Shown in pieces: positions 35,123 to 43,890 of a DNA stretch of 64,000 nt. Numbering within the stretch: position 1 is the first letter of the stretch; every line of letters starts with the position of its first letter. The position numbers and the translations under genes are program-made. The DNA is from CAWGJC01 sp965276665 (GTDB lineage Bacteria > Pseudomonadota > Alphaproteobacteria > Acetobacterales > Acetobacteraceae). The notes under the pieces were generated by a model. That model worked only from the letters and a program-made list of their open reading frames with translations, did no database searches and was not told the DNA's origin. The stretch is from positions 2,852,001 to 2,916,000 of the forward strand of contig OZ255620.1 of assembly GCA_965276665.1 (NCBI GenBank), in the 5' to 3' direction.

Positions 35123-36214
35123 CTAAACCGCCGAGCGGCGCAGCGCGCGGAGCGTCGCCACCGCCGCCCCGATATCGAACCGCCCGGCGCGCTCCCGCCC
35201 CAGCGCACCGAGGGCCGCGCGGCGCGCCTCGTCGCGGGCGAGGATGGTGATCGCCTCGGCCAGCGCGTCCGGGCTGTCGGGATCGGCGTAGAGCGCCGCC
35301 TCCCCGGCGACCTCGGGCAGCGCGCCGCGCGCCGAGCAGACCAGCGTGGCGCCGGAGGCCATCGCCTCGAGCGCGGTCAGGCCGAACGGTTCCGGCCAGC
35401 GGCTCGGCACGACGACTATGGCGGCACGCGCCATCGCGTCCAGCACCTCCTCGTGCGGCCGGTAGCCGGGCATCAGGATGCCGGCGGCGGCGGCGGCGGG
35501 CCGCAGGGCCGTGAGGAACCTCGTCTCCGGGCTGTCCGCGGCGAAGCGGTCGGCGCCGATCATCTCCGCCCGCCAGCCGGGCAGCGTCGGCAGGGCGCGG
35601 GCGCAGGCGGCGACGAAGCTGTCCGCGCCCTTGTCGGCGACGATGCGGCCGGCGAACAGGATCAGCTTCTCCCGCGTGCCCCCGCGTGGCAGCTCCGCGA
35701 GGTCGAGCGCGTTGGGCAGCACGACCGGCATGCGGGAAGGGGCGCCGACGCCGTCGAGCAGCCGGGCGCGAATGAATTCCGAGACGGTGGCGACGCCGGC
35801 GAGCCGGGCCAGCAGCATGCGGCGGTCGCGCCGGGTGGCGGCGCCGCGCATGCCTTGCGGGTCGTTGTGGAGGAACAGCAGGACCGGGATGTCGGCGCAG
35901 AGCCGGGCGATGACGAGGGCGATTTCCGGCCGGTTATGCACCTCGATGAGATCCGGCCCGATCGGGCGGATCACCCGGGCGGCCCCGGCGGCGTAGAGCC
36001 GGTTGCGGCCGATCGGCAGGGCGATCCCGCGCGGGACGGGATGGAAGGGCAGGTCGGTGAAAGCCGGCCGGGCGGGGATCGCGCCGATGATCACGCTGTG
36101 GCCCGCGGTCAGCGCGAGGCGTCGCACGGCTAGCCCGACGCCGCCGATGGCCTCGGGGGAGAACCCCTCCTTCGGCGGCAGGACGATGGCGGCGAGCGGG
36201 TCGGGGTCCGTCAT
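35123..36214 (-). CDS. glycosyltransferase family 4 protein
   Basis: 363 aa, GT-B fold. The donor-site motifs are LILFAGRIVADKGADSFVAA and VVVPSRWPEPFGLTALEAMASGATLV (the EX7E-type pattern of GT4). The acceptor half includes GGVGLAVRRLALTAGHSV and LLFLHNDPQGM. ATG 36214 is placed at the start of MTDPDPLAAIVLPPKEGF, because the frame upstream runs through a 14-nt tandem repeat. First gene of the minus-strand series GT4, O-antigen ligase, CobW, WD40, AKR. Likely builds the glycan that the ligase transfers. Confidence 0.9.
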   Translation of the reverse strand: MTDPDPLAAIVLPPKEGFSPEAIGGVGLAVRRLALTAGHSVIIGAIPARPAFTDLPFHPVPRGIALPIGRNRLYAAGAARVIRPIGPDLIEVHNRPEIALVIARLCADIPVLLFLHNDPQGMRGAATRRDRRMLLARLAGVATVSEFIRARLLDGVGAPSRMPVVLPNALDLAELPRGGTREKLILFAGRIVADKGADSFVAACARALPTLPGWRAEMIGADRFAADSPETRFLTALRPAAAAAGILMPGYRPHEEVLDAMARAAIVVVPSRWPEPFGLTALEAMASGATLVCSARGALPEVAGEAALYADPDSPDALAEAITILARDEARRAALGALGRERAGRFDIGAAVATLRALRRSAV

Positions 36215-36242
36215 GCGGGCGCGGACCCTAGAGCATGGCGGC

Positions 36243-36298
36243 CCAGGGTTGAAGCGCCAGGGTTGCAGCGCCCGGGTTGCGGCGCCCGGGTTGCAGCG
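36243..36298. repeat. four tandem 14-nt units upstream of the GT4 gene
   Basis: CCAGGGTTGAAGCG, CCAGGGTTGCAGCG, CCCGGGTTGCGGCG and CCCGGGTTGCAGCG lie head to tail (36243, 36257, 36271, 36285). They fall in the 233-nt gap between the divergent GT4 and Rieske genes, in the probable promoter region of one or both. Confidence 0.9.
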
Positions 36299-36447
36299 TT
36301 CTGCCGCGCCGCGGCATCCTCCCGGCATGTTGCGGCGAAACGGCGGGGCCGGGAAACAGCGGGTGGCAGCGAAGCGGCGGGACCTGTAGCTTCTCCATCG
36401 ATTCCGCACCCACACGACGCTGGCGCAGCCGGCGCAGCGAGGCACGC

Positions 36448-37554
36448 ATGGATTTGGCACCGATCGCCGAGGCAGACGCCCCGTTGGCTCCCGTTCCGCG
36501 GGGGGCCTGCGGCCTGGCGCCGGATCTGCGCCGGGTGCCGATCAACCCCGACCACTGGTATCCGCTGGCCTGGTCGCGCGAGCTCAAGCGCGGCAAGACC
36601 CTGCCGACGAGCTTCGCCGGCGAGCCGATCGTGCTGGTGCGGCCGGAGAGCGGGCCGGTCTTCGCGCTCGAGGATCGCTGCGCGCATCGCCAGGTGCCGC
36701 TCAGCAAGGGCGTGGTCGAGGGCTGCGCCGTCCGCTGCTGCTACCATGGCTGGAGCTATGACGGCTCGGGGCGCTGCGTCGACGTGCCCTATCTCGGCAA
36801 GGGCAAGCTGCCGAACGGCGTGCGCGCCTATCCGTGCCGGGAGGTCGAGGGGCTGATCCTCGTCTTCCCCGGCGATCCGGCCCGCGCCGAGGCCGTGCCG
36901 CTCCCCGCCCTCGGCTCGGTGGCGAACCGGCGCTACAAGACGAGGCGCTTCGGCCGCCCGGTCGACTGTCATTACAGTTTCATGCACGAGAACCTGATGG
37001 ACATGAACCATCAGTTCCTGCACCGCCGCCAGATGGGCAAGATGCGGCCGCGCTTCCTCGGCCAGGCCTTGGGCGAGGATTGGGTGGAGGCGCGCTACAG
37101 CTTCGCCCGCACCGACGGCAAGCAGCCGCTCGGCGAGGCGGCGATCTTCGGGCAGCGCCGCGGCACCAGCCCGAAGGACGCCGATCGCGACGTGATGACC
37201 ATCCGCACCGAATACCCCTACCAGACGCTGCGCATCCGCACCTCGGGGGACGAGCCGGTGATGGATCTCTGGATCGCCTATGTCCCGCTCGACCGCGAGC
37301 AGCGCTCCAACCGCACCTTCGGCCTGCTCTCGGTCAAGCGGCCGAAATTCGGCGCCCTGCTCGACGCCGCCTGGCCGCTGCTGGTGATGTTCACCGAGCG
37401 TATCTTCAAGGAAGACCGCGAGATCGTGGAGATGGAGCAGGCGGCGCATGACGCGCAGGGGGCCGACTGGAACCAGGAAGTGTTCCCGGTGATCCGCAGC
37501 CTCCGCGCCCTGCTCGCCGCCCGCGGGCTCGACCCCACGACAGCGGTGGCGTGA
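36448..37554 (+). CDS. Rieske (2Fe-2S) oxygenase, aromatic ring-hydroxylating alpha-subunit type
   Basis: 368 aa. The Rieske ligands are in DRCAHRQVPLSKG and RCCYHGWSYDG (CxH...CxxH). The mononuclear iron site is ENLMDMNHQFLHRR; the spacing between the two His is three residues rather than the more common four. The N-terminus INPDHWYPLAWSREL is typical of the vanillate demethylase/pheophorbide oxygenase-like branch, which needs a separate reductase; none is nearby. ATG 36448 starts the conserved region. Followed at 55 nt by an amino-acid-type binding protein gene. Substrate unknown. Confidence 0.88.
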   Translation: MDLAPIAEADAPLAPVPRGACGLAPDLRRVPINPDHWYPLAWSRELKRGKTLPTSFAGEPIVLVRPESGPVFALEDRCAHRQVPLSKGVVEGCAVRCCYHGWSYDGSGRCVDVPYLGKGKLPNGVRAYPCREVEGLILVFPGDPARAEAVPLPALGSVANRRYKTRRFGRPVDCHYSFMHENLMDMNHQFLHRRQMGKMRPRFLGQALGEDWVEARYSFARTDGKQPLGEAAIFGQRRGTSPKDADRDVMTIRTEYPYQTLRIRTSGDEPVMDLWIAYVPLDREQRSNRTFGLLSVKRPKFGALLDAAWPLLVMFTERIFKEDREIVEMEQAAHDAQGADWNQEVFPVIRSLRALLAARGLDPTTAVA

Positions 37555-37609
37555 CCCAATCCCCGGCTTGCGAGCCATCCCAGGCTTGCGACCCATCCTC
37601 GAGGACGAG

Positions 37610-38464
37610 ATGACCCCAACCCGCCGCCGGCTCGGCGCCCTGCTGCTGATCGCGCCGCTGCTCGCCATCGGCCATGCCCGCCTCGCCCGGGCGACGGATT
37701 GGACGCATGTCCGCATCGGCGTCGAGGGCGCGTTCCCGCCCTGGAACATGACCTTGCCGGACGGCAAGCTCGCCGGGCTCGACATCGACCTCGCGAACGA
37801 TCTCTGCCGCCGCGCCAAGGTGAGCTGCACGCTGATCTCCGGCGAGTGGACCAGCCTGATCCCGAGCCTGAATGCCGGGAAATACGATCTCGTGCTGAGC
37901 GTCGGCATCAACGAGGCGCGGCGCAAGGTGGTGGATTTCACCATCCCCTATGCGAGCAGCGCGTCGACCTTCCTGGTGCCGAAGGACGGGATGACGCTGC
38001 CCGACACCGGCGCCCGGCTCAACCTCAACGACCACGCGGCGGCCGATCCGGTGATGACGCAGATCGCCGCGCTGGTGAAGGGCAAGACCATCGGCGTGGT
38101 GCAATCCTCGAGCCAGGAGGCGCTGATGCACGCCTATTTCGGCGACAGCATCACGCTCCGCACCTATAAAAGCTCGCCGGACCGCGACCTCGACATCACC
38201 GCCGGGCGAATCGATGCCGGGTTCGACAGCGGCGTCTACACGATGACGATGCTCGGCAAGCCGGGCAGTGACGGGCTGCGCGCCACCGGCCCCTTGCTGA
38301 AGGGCGCGATGCTCGCCACCGAGGTCGCGATCGCGATGCGGCATGGCGAGACCGATCTCAAGGCGAAATTCGACGACGCCATCCGCGCCGCCGCCGCCGA
38401 CGGCACGATCCGCACCATCTCGGAGAAATGGACCAAGCTCGACCTGACGCCGAGCGGGAACTGA
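37610..38464 (+). CDS. ABC transporter substrate-binding protein, family 3 (polar amino acid type)
   Basis: 284 aa. Signal peptide residues 1-26 (TRRRLGALLLIAPLL, ending ARA). The mature N-terminus VRIGVEGAFPPWNM, the GLDIDLANDLCRRA segment, GKYDLVLSVGINEARRKVVDFTIPY and a C-terminal TIRTISEKW are the ArgT/HisJ/FliY pattern. Binds a basic or polar amino acid in the periplasm. No permease or ATPase is adjacent, so it works with components encoded elsewhere. ATG 37610 has GAGGACGAG in front; upstream (37556-37592) an imperfect 18-19-nt direct repeat precedes it. Confidence 0.9.
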   Translation: MTPTRRRLGALLLIAPLLAIGHARLARATDWTHVRIGVEGAFPPWNMTLPDGKLAGLDIDLANDLCRRAKVSCTLISGEWTSLIPSLNAGKYDLVLSVGINEARRKVVDFTIPYASSASTFLVPKDGMTLPDTGARLNLNDHAAADPVMTQIAALVKGKTIGVVQSSSQEALMHAYFGDSITLRTYKSSPDRDLDITAGRIDAGFDSGVYTMTMLGKPGSDGLRATGPLLKGAMLATEVAIAMRHGETDLKAKFDDAIRAAAADGTIRTISEKWTKLDLTPSGN

Positions 38465-38550
38465 CCGGCGTCCGGCGGGGGTTCCGCAATCCCGACGTAA
38501 GATCCCGCGCGAAGGCCTTGAAGAACCGTGTCTCACGCCCAAATCAGCGA

Positions 38551-38579
38551 TTGACGCGGCGCACGCCCCTCCCTACCGT
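38551..38579 (+). promoter_or_regulatory. putative sigma70 promoter of rho
   Basis: TTGACG (38551-38556) and TACCGT (38574-38579) are 17 nt apart in the 253-nt gap before rho, leaving a leader of about 130 nt. The rest of the gap shows no gene or clear hairpin. Confidence 0.4.
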
Positions 38580-38717
38580 GACGCCGTCGTATCCGGGCAG
38601 CGCCATTCGGCATCGCCTCGTCCCATCGGCAAAATTCCTTCCGACCAGGACAGTGCCGCGTCCCCGCTGACCGGCCGTCCAACCCCTCCCCTGTATGTTT
38701 CCCAATTCGAGGCGTCC

Positions 38718-39992
38718 ATGCACCTCGCCGAACTCAAGGCAAAAACCCCGGCGGATCTGTTGAGCTTCGCCGAATCCCTGCAAATCGAGAACGCGTCCTC
38801 GCTGCGCAAGCAGGACATGATGTTCGCGATCCTCAAGAACCTCGCCGAGAACGACCAGGCGATCCACGGCGAGGGGACGCTCGAAATCCTCTCGGACGGG
38901 TTCGGCTTCCTGCGCAGTCCGGAATCGAACTACCTGCCGGGTCCCGACGACATCTATGTCAGCCCGAGCCAGGTGCGCCGCTTCGGCCTGCGCACCGGCG
39001 ATTCGGTCGGCGGCCAGATCCGCGCGCCCAAGGACGGCGAGCGCTATTTCGCGCTGCTCAAGCTCGACACGGTGAATTTCGAGGATCCGGAGGCGGTCCG
39101 CCACCGGATCAATTTCGACAACCTGACCCCGCTCTACCCGGACGAGCGGCTGCGCATGGAGGTGGAGAACTTCCAGTCGGTCGCCAAGGGCCCGCAGAAG
39201 GACAACACGCCGCGGGTGATCGACCTGATCGCGCCGATCGGCAAGGGCCAGCGCGCGCTGATCGTGGCGCCGCCGCGCACCGGCAAGACGGTGATGCTGC
39301 AGAACATCGCCACCGCCATCTCGCTGAACCATCCCGACGTGTTTCTCATCGTCCTGCTCATCGACGAGCGGCCCGAGGAAGTCACCGACATGGCGCGCAG
39401 CGTGAAGGGCGAGGTGGTGAGCTCCACCTTCGACGAGCCGGCGACGCGCCATGTGCAGGTGACGGAGATGGTGCTCGAGAAGGCGAAGCGCCTGGTCGAG
39501 CACAAGCGCGACGTGGTGATCCTGCTCGACAGCATCACCCGCCTCGCGCGCGCCTACAACACCGTCGTCCCCTCCTCGGGCAAGGTGCTGACCGGCGGCG
39601 TCGACGCCAACGCGCTGCAGCGGCCGAAGCGCTTCTTCGGCGCGGCGCGCAACATCGAGGAAGGCGGCTCGCTCACCATCATCGCCACCGCGCTCGTCGA
39701 CACCGGCAGCCGGATGGACGAAGTGATCTTCGAGGAGTTCAAGGGCACCGGCAATTCCGAGATCATCCTCGACCGCAAGCTCTCCGACAAGCGCACCTTC
39801 CCGGCGATCGACATCACCAAGTCGGGGACCCGCAAGGAGGAGCTGCTCGTCGAGAAGGGCACGCTCTCGAAGATGTGGGTCCTGCGCCGCATCCTGAACC
39901 CGATGGGCACGATGGATGCGATGGACTTCCTGCTCGACAAGCTGAAATACAGCAAGACCAACCAGGATTTCTTCGACGCGATGAATACCTGA
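38718..39992 (+). CDS. rho: transcription termination factor Rho
   Basis: 424 aa, usual alphaproteobacterial length. The N-terminal Rho domain begins MHLAELKAKTPADLLSFAE, and the RNA-binding cold-shock domain has GEGTLEILSDGFGFLRSPESNY. The ATPase part holds LIAPIGKGQRALIVAPPRTGKT (Walker A), VILLDSITRLARAYN (Walker B and Q-loop region) and TGGVDANALQRPKRFFGAARNIEEGGS. It forms a ring hexamer that pulls nascent RNA from RNA polymerase. hemD starts 10 nt after its stop. Confidence 0.98.
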   Translation: MHLAELKAKTPADLLSFAESLQIENASSLRKQDMMFAILKNLAENDQAIHGEGTLEILSDGFGFLRSPESNYLPGPDDIYVSPSQVRRFGLRTGDSVGGQIRAPKDGERYFALLKLDTVNFEDPEAVRHRINFDNLTPLYPDERLRMEVENFQSVAKGPQKDNTPRVIDLIAPIGKGQRALIVAPPRTGKTVMLQNIATAISLNHPDVFLIVLLIDERPEEVTDMARSVKGEVVSSTFDEPATRHVQVTEMVLEKAKRLVEHKRDVVILLDSITRLARAYNTVVPSSGKVLTGGVDANALQRPKRFFGAARNIEEGGSLTIIATALVDTGSRMDEVIFEEFKGTGNSEIILDRKLSDKRTFPAIDITKSGTRKEELLVEKGTLSKMWVLRRILNPMGTMDAMDFLLDKLKYSKTNQDFFDAMNT

Positions 39993-40002
39993 CCGTCGCT
40001 TC

Positions 40003-40707
40003 ATGGTGCGTGACCGCGTCCTGATCACGCGGCCGCCACCGGGGGCCGAGCGGACGGAGGCCATGCTCGCCGCGCGCGGATTGCGCGGCGTGATCGCGCC
40101 GTTCCTCGTGATCACGCCGCTCGCCGCGTCGCCCAACGACCCGGGTGCGGGCGATGTTCAGGCGATTCTCGTCACCTCCGCCAACGCGATCCCGGCGCTG
40201 CCATCCAGGCTGTTTCACGTCCCGCTGCTCGCGGTGGGCGACGCCACGGCCGCATGCGCGCGGGATGCCGGATTCGCATCCTTCGCCAGCGCGGATGGCG
40301 ATGCGGCGGCGCTCGCCGCGCTGACCGCCGCGCGCTGCGATCCGGCGGCCGGCCCGCTGCTTCTCGCCACCGGGCGCGGCCATGGCGCGGCGCTCGCGGC
40401 CGATCTGCGCGCGCGGGGCTTCACCGTTGCGGTCCGCACGGTCTATGCCTCCGATCCCGTGCGCCATTTCCCCGACCTCGCCGCCGCGACGCTCGCCGAA
40501 GGCCGGCTGCGCGCCGCCCTGTTCTTCTCCGCCGCCGCCGCGCGCGCCTTCGCCGCGACGCTGCCGCGCGCGATCCGCCCGGCTCTGGCCGCGGTGGACG
40601 CGCTCGCCATCGCGGACGCCGCCGCAAGGCCGATCGCGCCCTTGCCCTGGCGCGCGGTCCGTGCCGCACTGCACCCGACACAGGACGAGCTTCTGGCCCT
40701 GCTATGA
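40003..40707 (+). CDS. hemD: uroporphyrinogen-III synthase
   Basis: 234 aa. The family is poorly conserved; landmarks here are VLITRPPPGAERTEAML at the N-terminus, AILVTSANAIPAL (the domain 1 substrate loop), PLLAVGDATAACARDAGF, and AALFFSAAAARAF in the second half. It closes hydroxymethylbilane to uroporphyrinogen III in haem and cobalamin synthesis. Its stop overlaps the next start (ATGA). The order hemD, mitofilin-like, hemY is the standard alphaproteobacterial arrangement and supports the call. Confidence 0.88.
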   Translation: MVRDRVLITRPPPGAERTEAMLAARGLRGVIAPFLVITPLAASPNDPGAGDVQAILVTSANAIPALPSRLFHVPLLAVGDATAACARDAGFASFASADGDAAALAALTAARCDPAAGPLLLATGRGHGAALAADLRARGFTVAVRTVYASDPVRHFPDLAAATLAEGRLRAALFFSAAAARAFAATLPRAIRPALAAVDALAIADAAARPIAPLPWRAVRAALHPTQDELLALL

Positions 40708-41960
40708 GCGATGCGACCCCGCCACCCCGCGAGCCGCCCCATGAACCGAACGACCGGACGGAAAGCGGCCGGATGAGAGACGATCGCCGGATGAGAGACG
40801 ATCGGACGAAGGACGAGCCGCCGACCATCGACGCGCAGGCCGAGCCGGCCGCCGATGCGGATGTCGTGCCGCCGACGCCGCCCGGGACGCGCCGCTCCCT
40901 CGTCGCGCCCGTCATCTATGGGGTCGGCGCCCTGGTGCTGATCCTGGCGGTGGCGTGGATCGCCACGCATCGCGAGCCGCGGGGGGCGCCGGTCCAGCCC
41001 GCCGCCACCATTGCCGACCTCAACGCGCTCCGCGCCCGCGACGACGCCATCGAGCAGAAGCTCGACGCGCTCACCGGCCGGGTGACGGCGCTCGAGCATC
41101 GCGGGCCGCCGGAAACCGTGCCCTCCACCGAGTTGCGTGTCCTGGAGGGTCGCGTCGGCGTGCTGGAGACGCGGCCGCCGCCACAATCCCCGCCGGTGCC
41201 GCCGTTGATGCCAGACATGGCCTCCCGCGCCGCGCTCGACGCCCTCTCGGCGCGGGTCGATCAGCTCGCCCGCAGCGGATCGGACACGGCCGCGCTCTCG
41301 AACCGTATCGACGCCCTGTCCCACGATCAGCAATCGACCGATTCCACGCTCTCCGCCCGGCTCGACACGCTGGCGCAGAACGGGCGCGCCGCCGACGCCG
41401 CGGTGACCGGCCGGCTCGATGCGCTCGCCCAGCAGGCCGACGCTGCGCGCAGCGCGGCGGGCGCGCTCTCCGGGCTTGCCGACCGCGCGCAACGCACCGC
41501 AAGGCTGCAGGCCGCGGCCGCTTCGCTCGCCGCCGGGCAGGCGCTCGGGTCCATCCCCGACGCGCCGGCCGCCCTGGCCCGCTTCGCCGACGCCCCGCCG
41601 CCCACCGAGGCCGGACTTCGCCTGAGTTATCCGGCCGCCGCCGCGGCGGCGCAGAATGCGAGCCGACCGGATCTCCGCGGCCGGCCGTTCCTGAACCGCC
41701 TATGGGCGCGGGTGCAGCAGGCGGTGACGGTGCGCGAGGGGGACGACGTGATCGTCGGCGACCCGGCCGCCGGCATCCTGGCGCGCGCCCGGCAGATGCT
41801 CGATGCCGGCGATCTCGACGGCGCGGTCGCGGCGCTCGGTTCGCTGCAAGGCCCGGCGGCCGATGCGATGCGGAACTGGCGATCGCAGGCGCAGTCGCTG
41901 CTCGCCGCCCGCGCCGCCCTGCTCTCCGAGATCGCCGCCAGCCAGGCCGCGTCCCGCTGA
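40704..41960 (+). CDS. mitofilin-like (COG4223) inner membrane protein
   Basis: 418 aa. Residues 1-65 are charged and Pro-rich, with a 17-nt DNA duplication around 40771-40805 (RMRDDR repeated). One membrane segment spans about 66-86 (LVAPVIYGVGALVLILAVAWIA). A long coiled coil follows (about 100-270) with heptad-like LDALTGRVTALEHR and LSARLDTLAQNGR stretches. The C-terminal helical part ends LARARQMLDAGDLDGAVAALGSL. The alphaproteobacterial mitofilin homologue is linked to membrane shaping and is normally encoded between hemD and hemY, as here. Stop and next start overlap (TGATG). Confidence 0.85.
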   Translation: MSDATPPPREPPHEPNDRTESGRMRDDRRMRDDRTKDEPPTIDAQAEPAADADVVPPTPPGTRRSLVAPVIYGVGALVLILAVAWIATHREPRGAPVQPAATIADLNALRARDDAIEQKLDALTGRVTALEHRGPPETVPSTELRVLEGRVGVLETRPPPQSPPVPPLMPDMASRAALDALSARVDQLARSGSDTAALSNRIDALSHDQQSTDSTLSARLDTLAQNGRAADAAVTGRLDALAQQADAARSAAGALSGLADRAQRTARLQAAAASLAAGQALGSIPDAPAALARFADAPPPTEAGLRLSYPAAAAAAQNASRPDLRGRPFLNRLWARVQQAVTVREGDDVIVGDPAAGILARARQMLDAGDLDGAVAALGSLQGPAADAMRNWRSQAQSLLAARAALLSEIAASQAASR

Positions 41961-43258
41961 TGCGCCGGGCCATTTTCGGTGTCGTGCTCGCGGCGATCGC
42001 GGTGGCGATCGCCTGGTGGGTGGCCGGGCTGCCCGGCCAGGTGGCGGCCGGCATCGCCGGGGTCAGCATCGAGACCAGCCTGCCGGTCGGCATCCTGCTG
42101 CTCGGCCTGCTTTTCCTGGTGCTCTACGCGGTCGTCCGGCTGCTGGTGACGATCATCCGCCTGCCGGCCCGGCTCCGGCGGTGGGATGCGGCGCGGCGTC
42201 GCCGGCAGGGCGACGAGGCGGTCACCCGCACCCTGATCGCGCTGGCCGCCGGGGAGGCGACGGATGCGCGGCGCGAGGCCGGCCGCGCCCGCCGCCTGCT
42301 CGGCGACACGCCGCAAACCCTGCTGCTCGCCGCCGAATCGGCGCGCCGCCTCGGCCGCACCGAAGAAGCCGGAGAGGCGTTCCAGCGTCTCGCCGACCGG
42401 CGGGATGCGCGGTTTCTCGGCCTGCGCGGGCTGATCCGGCAGGCGGAGGCCGCCGGCGACTGGGACAGCGCCGCCCGCCTCGCGCAGCAGGCGGAAGAGG
42501 CGCATCCGGGCTCGGATTGGCTCCGCACGGAGCGCGCGCAGCTCGCCTTGCGCGCCGGGCGCTGGCGCGATGCGCTGGCTTTGGCGCCCCCCGGCATGCC
42601 GAAAGCCGCGGTCGCCGCCGCCGCCGCCGATGCGGAGCCGGATGCCGACACCGCCCGCCGCTTCGCCCGCCAGGCCTTCGAGGCCGAACCGGGCCTCGCC
42701 CCGGCCGCCCTCGCCTATGCCCGCCGGCTGCGCGAGCAGGGGCGGGAGTCACGCGCGCAGGATGTGATCCGGCGCGCCTGGGCCGCCAATCCGCACCCCG
42801 ATCTCTGGCGTTTCGCCCTCGCGCCCGTCACCGGCGAGCTCGCCCGCATGCAGGCCGCGCAGCGCCTCGCGCAGGAAAATCCGCGGAGTGCGGAGACGCA
42901 TCTGATGCTCGCCGAAATCGCCCTCGACGGCGACCTCACCGGGGAGGCGCGGCGCCATATCGAGGCGGCCCGCGCGACCGGGCTCGATCAGCGGCGGCTC
43001 TGGACGCTGGCCGCCCGCATCGCCGTCGGTGAAGGCGATGCCGCGTTCCGGTCCGAAGCGCTCGCCCGGGCCGCCGAGGCGGGACCGGATCCTGAATGGC
43101 GGTGCGCCTCCTGCTTCACGCCGGCGCCCGCATGGCGTCCGGCTTGCCCTGCCTGCCATCGCGCGGGGACGGTCCAATGGGCCTCGGCTCCGGCAAAGCC
43201 GGTGGCCTTGCCGCTCGATCCCGCACCATCCGACCGGCCGCGGGGCCCGATCGCTTAG
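41960..43258 (+). CDS. hemY: HemY family TPR membrane protein
   Basis: 432 aa. Two N-terminal membrane segments (about 3-25 and 42-66) are followed by TPR-like helices (LIALAAGEATDARREAGRARRLLG; ETHLMLAEIALDGDL). A C-terminal zinc ribbon at about 382-400 has two CxxC pairs (WRCASC and CPACH). The family is encoded with haem genes; its exact function is unsettled. The stop codon TAG (43256-43258) is formed by the TA target plus the first base of a MITE-like element; the bases after the element's right-hand TA suggest the older stop was TAA, so the protein is unchanged. Confidence 0.88.
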   Translation: MRRAIFGVVLAAIAVAIAWWVAGLPGQVAAGIAGVSIETSLPVGILLLGLLFLVLYAVVRLLVTIIRLPARLRRWDAARRRRQGDEAVTRTLIALAAGEATDARREAGRARRLLGDTPQTLLLAAESARRLGRTEEAGEAFQRLADRRDARFLGLRGLIRQAEAAGDWDSAARLAQQAEEAHPGSDWLRTERAQLALRAGRWRDALALAPPGMPKAAVAAAAADAEPDADTARRFARQAFEAEPGLAPAALAYARRLREQGRESRAQDVIRRAWAANPHPDLWRFALAPVTGELARMQAAQRLAQENPRSAETHLMLAEIALDGDLTGEARRHIEAARATGLDQRRLWTLAARIAVGEGDAAFRSEALARAAEAGPDPEWRCASCFTPAPAWRPACPACHRAGTVQWASAPAKPVALPLDPAPSDRPRGPIA

Positions 43259-43399
43259 AGCCTGTTTGGAAACGCGCTCTGGCGGCCGTCTGACGCGCTT
43301 TTCCTGTGCGCCGAGGCTCACGGCCAGCAAGGCCGCTCCGCGCCGAGGCTCGAAAACCGACGCCAGCCGACGCAGCCTAGCGGGTTTTGAAAGGCACTC
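43258..43399 (-). mobile_element. MITE-like element, copy B (TA-flanked)
   Basis: 142 nt, inverted relative to copy A at 14737-14877 and about 85% alike by eye. It shares the GAGCCTGTTTGGAAACG terminus and an inner block (GCCTCGGCGCGGAGCGGCC on the other strand). TA lies at both ends (43256-43257, 43400-43401). The right-hand terminal repeat (GTTTTGAAAGGCACTC) has decayed. It directly follows the hemY reading frame. Confidence 0.72.
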
Positions 43400-43486
43400 T
43401 AAAGCCTTGTCGAGAGGCCGCTCCGGCAGTCGTTATCGCTCTCTTAACCATTTCGGCTGCAAGATGTCCGCAGGGGGACAGATGAA

Positions 43487-43729
43487 GTGAACGTCCAGGA
43501 CATCGCCAAGCCCGTCGCATCGACGACCGACCGCCGCCGTCCGGGTCGCGCCGAGGCCAACCCAGCGCTCGTTCCTCTCCTGCGGGGGAAGGCCGAACCG
43601 GCCCCGCCGCCGGAGGAGGAGGAAGGGAATGCGATCCGCGGGATCGGAGTCGCGCTGCTGCTGGCAATTCCGCTCTGGGCCGCGATCTTCTTCGCGGGAC
43701 GGGCGATTTGGTCGGCGATGTTCGACTAG
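43487..43729 (+). CDS. small single-pass membrane protein of unknown function
   Basis: 80 aa from GTG 43487 with CAGGGGGA about 10 nt upstream. Residues 1-47 are polar with an acidic run (PPPEEEEG). One hydrophobic segment at about 52-76 (IGVALLLAIPLWAAIFFAGRAIW) would cross the inner membrane. No motif was recognised. The base composition fits the neighbours, and the ribosome site supports a real gene. Confidence 0.6.
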   Translation: MNVQDIAKPVASTTDRRRPGRAEANPALVPLLRGKAEPAPPPEEEEGNAIRGIGVALLLAIPLWAAIFFAGRAIWSAMFD

Positions 43730-43852
43730 TGTCCTGCCCCCGAAGTTCGTCGCTCTTCGCGGCGAACGTAGGGGATGGCAGGTCACTGAAAACAAATGTC
43801 TAGCGTCCCGATTCCGACCGCGTCTCAATGCGACGAACTTTCGGAATCGCGA

Positions 43853-43890
43853 CGCTAGAGCGTTTTCCGTTCGAGCGGAAACGCGCTAGA
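43853..43890. repeat. palindromic hairpin between convergent genes
   Basis: CTAGAGCGTTTTCCG, a short loop, then CGGAAACGCGCTAGA forms an almost perfect hairpin just beyond the response regulator stop (minus strand, ending 43886). It may serve as a two-way terminator or be a small dispersed repeat; there is no strong T-run. Confidence 0.5.
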
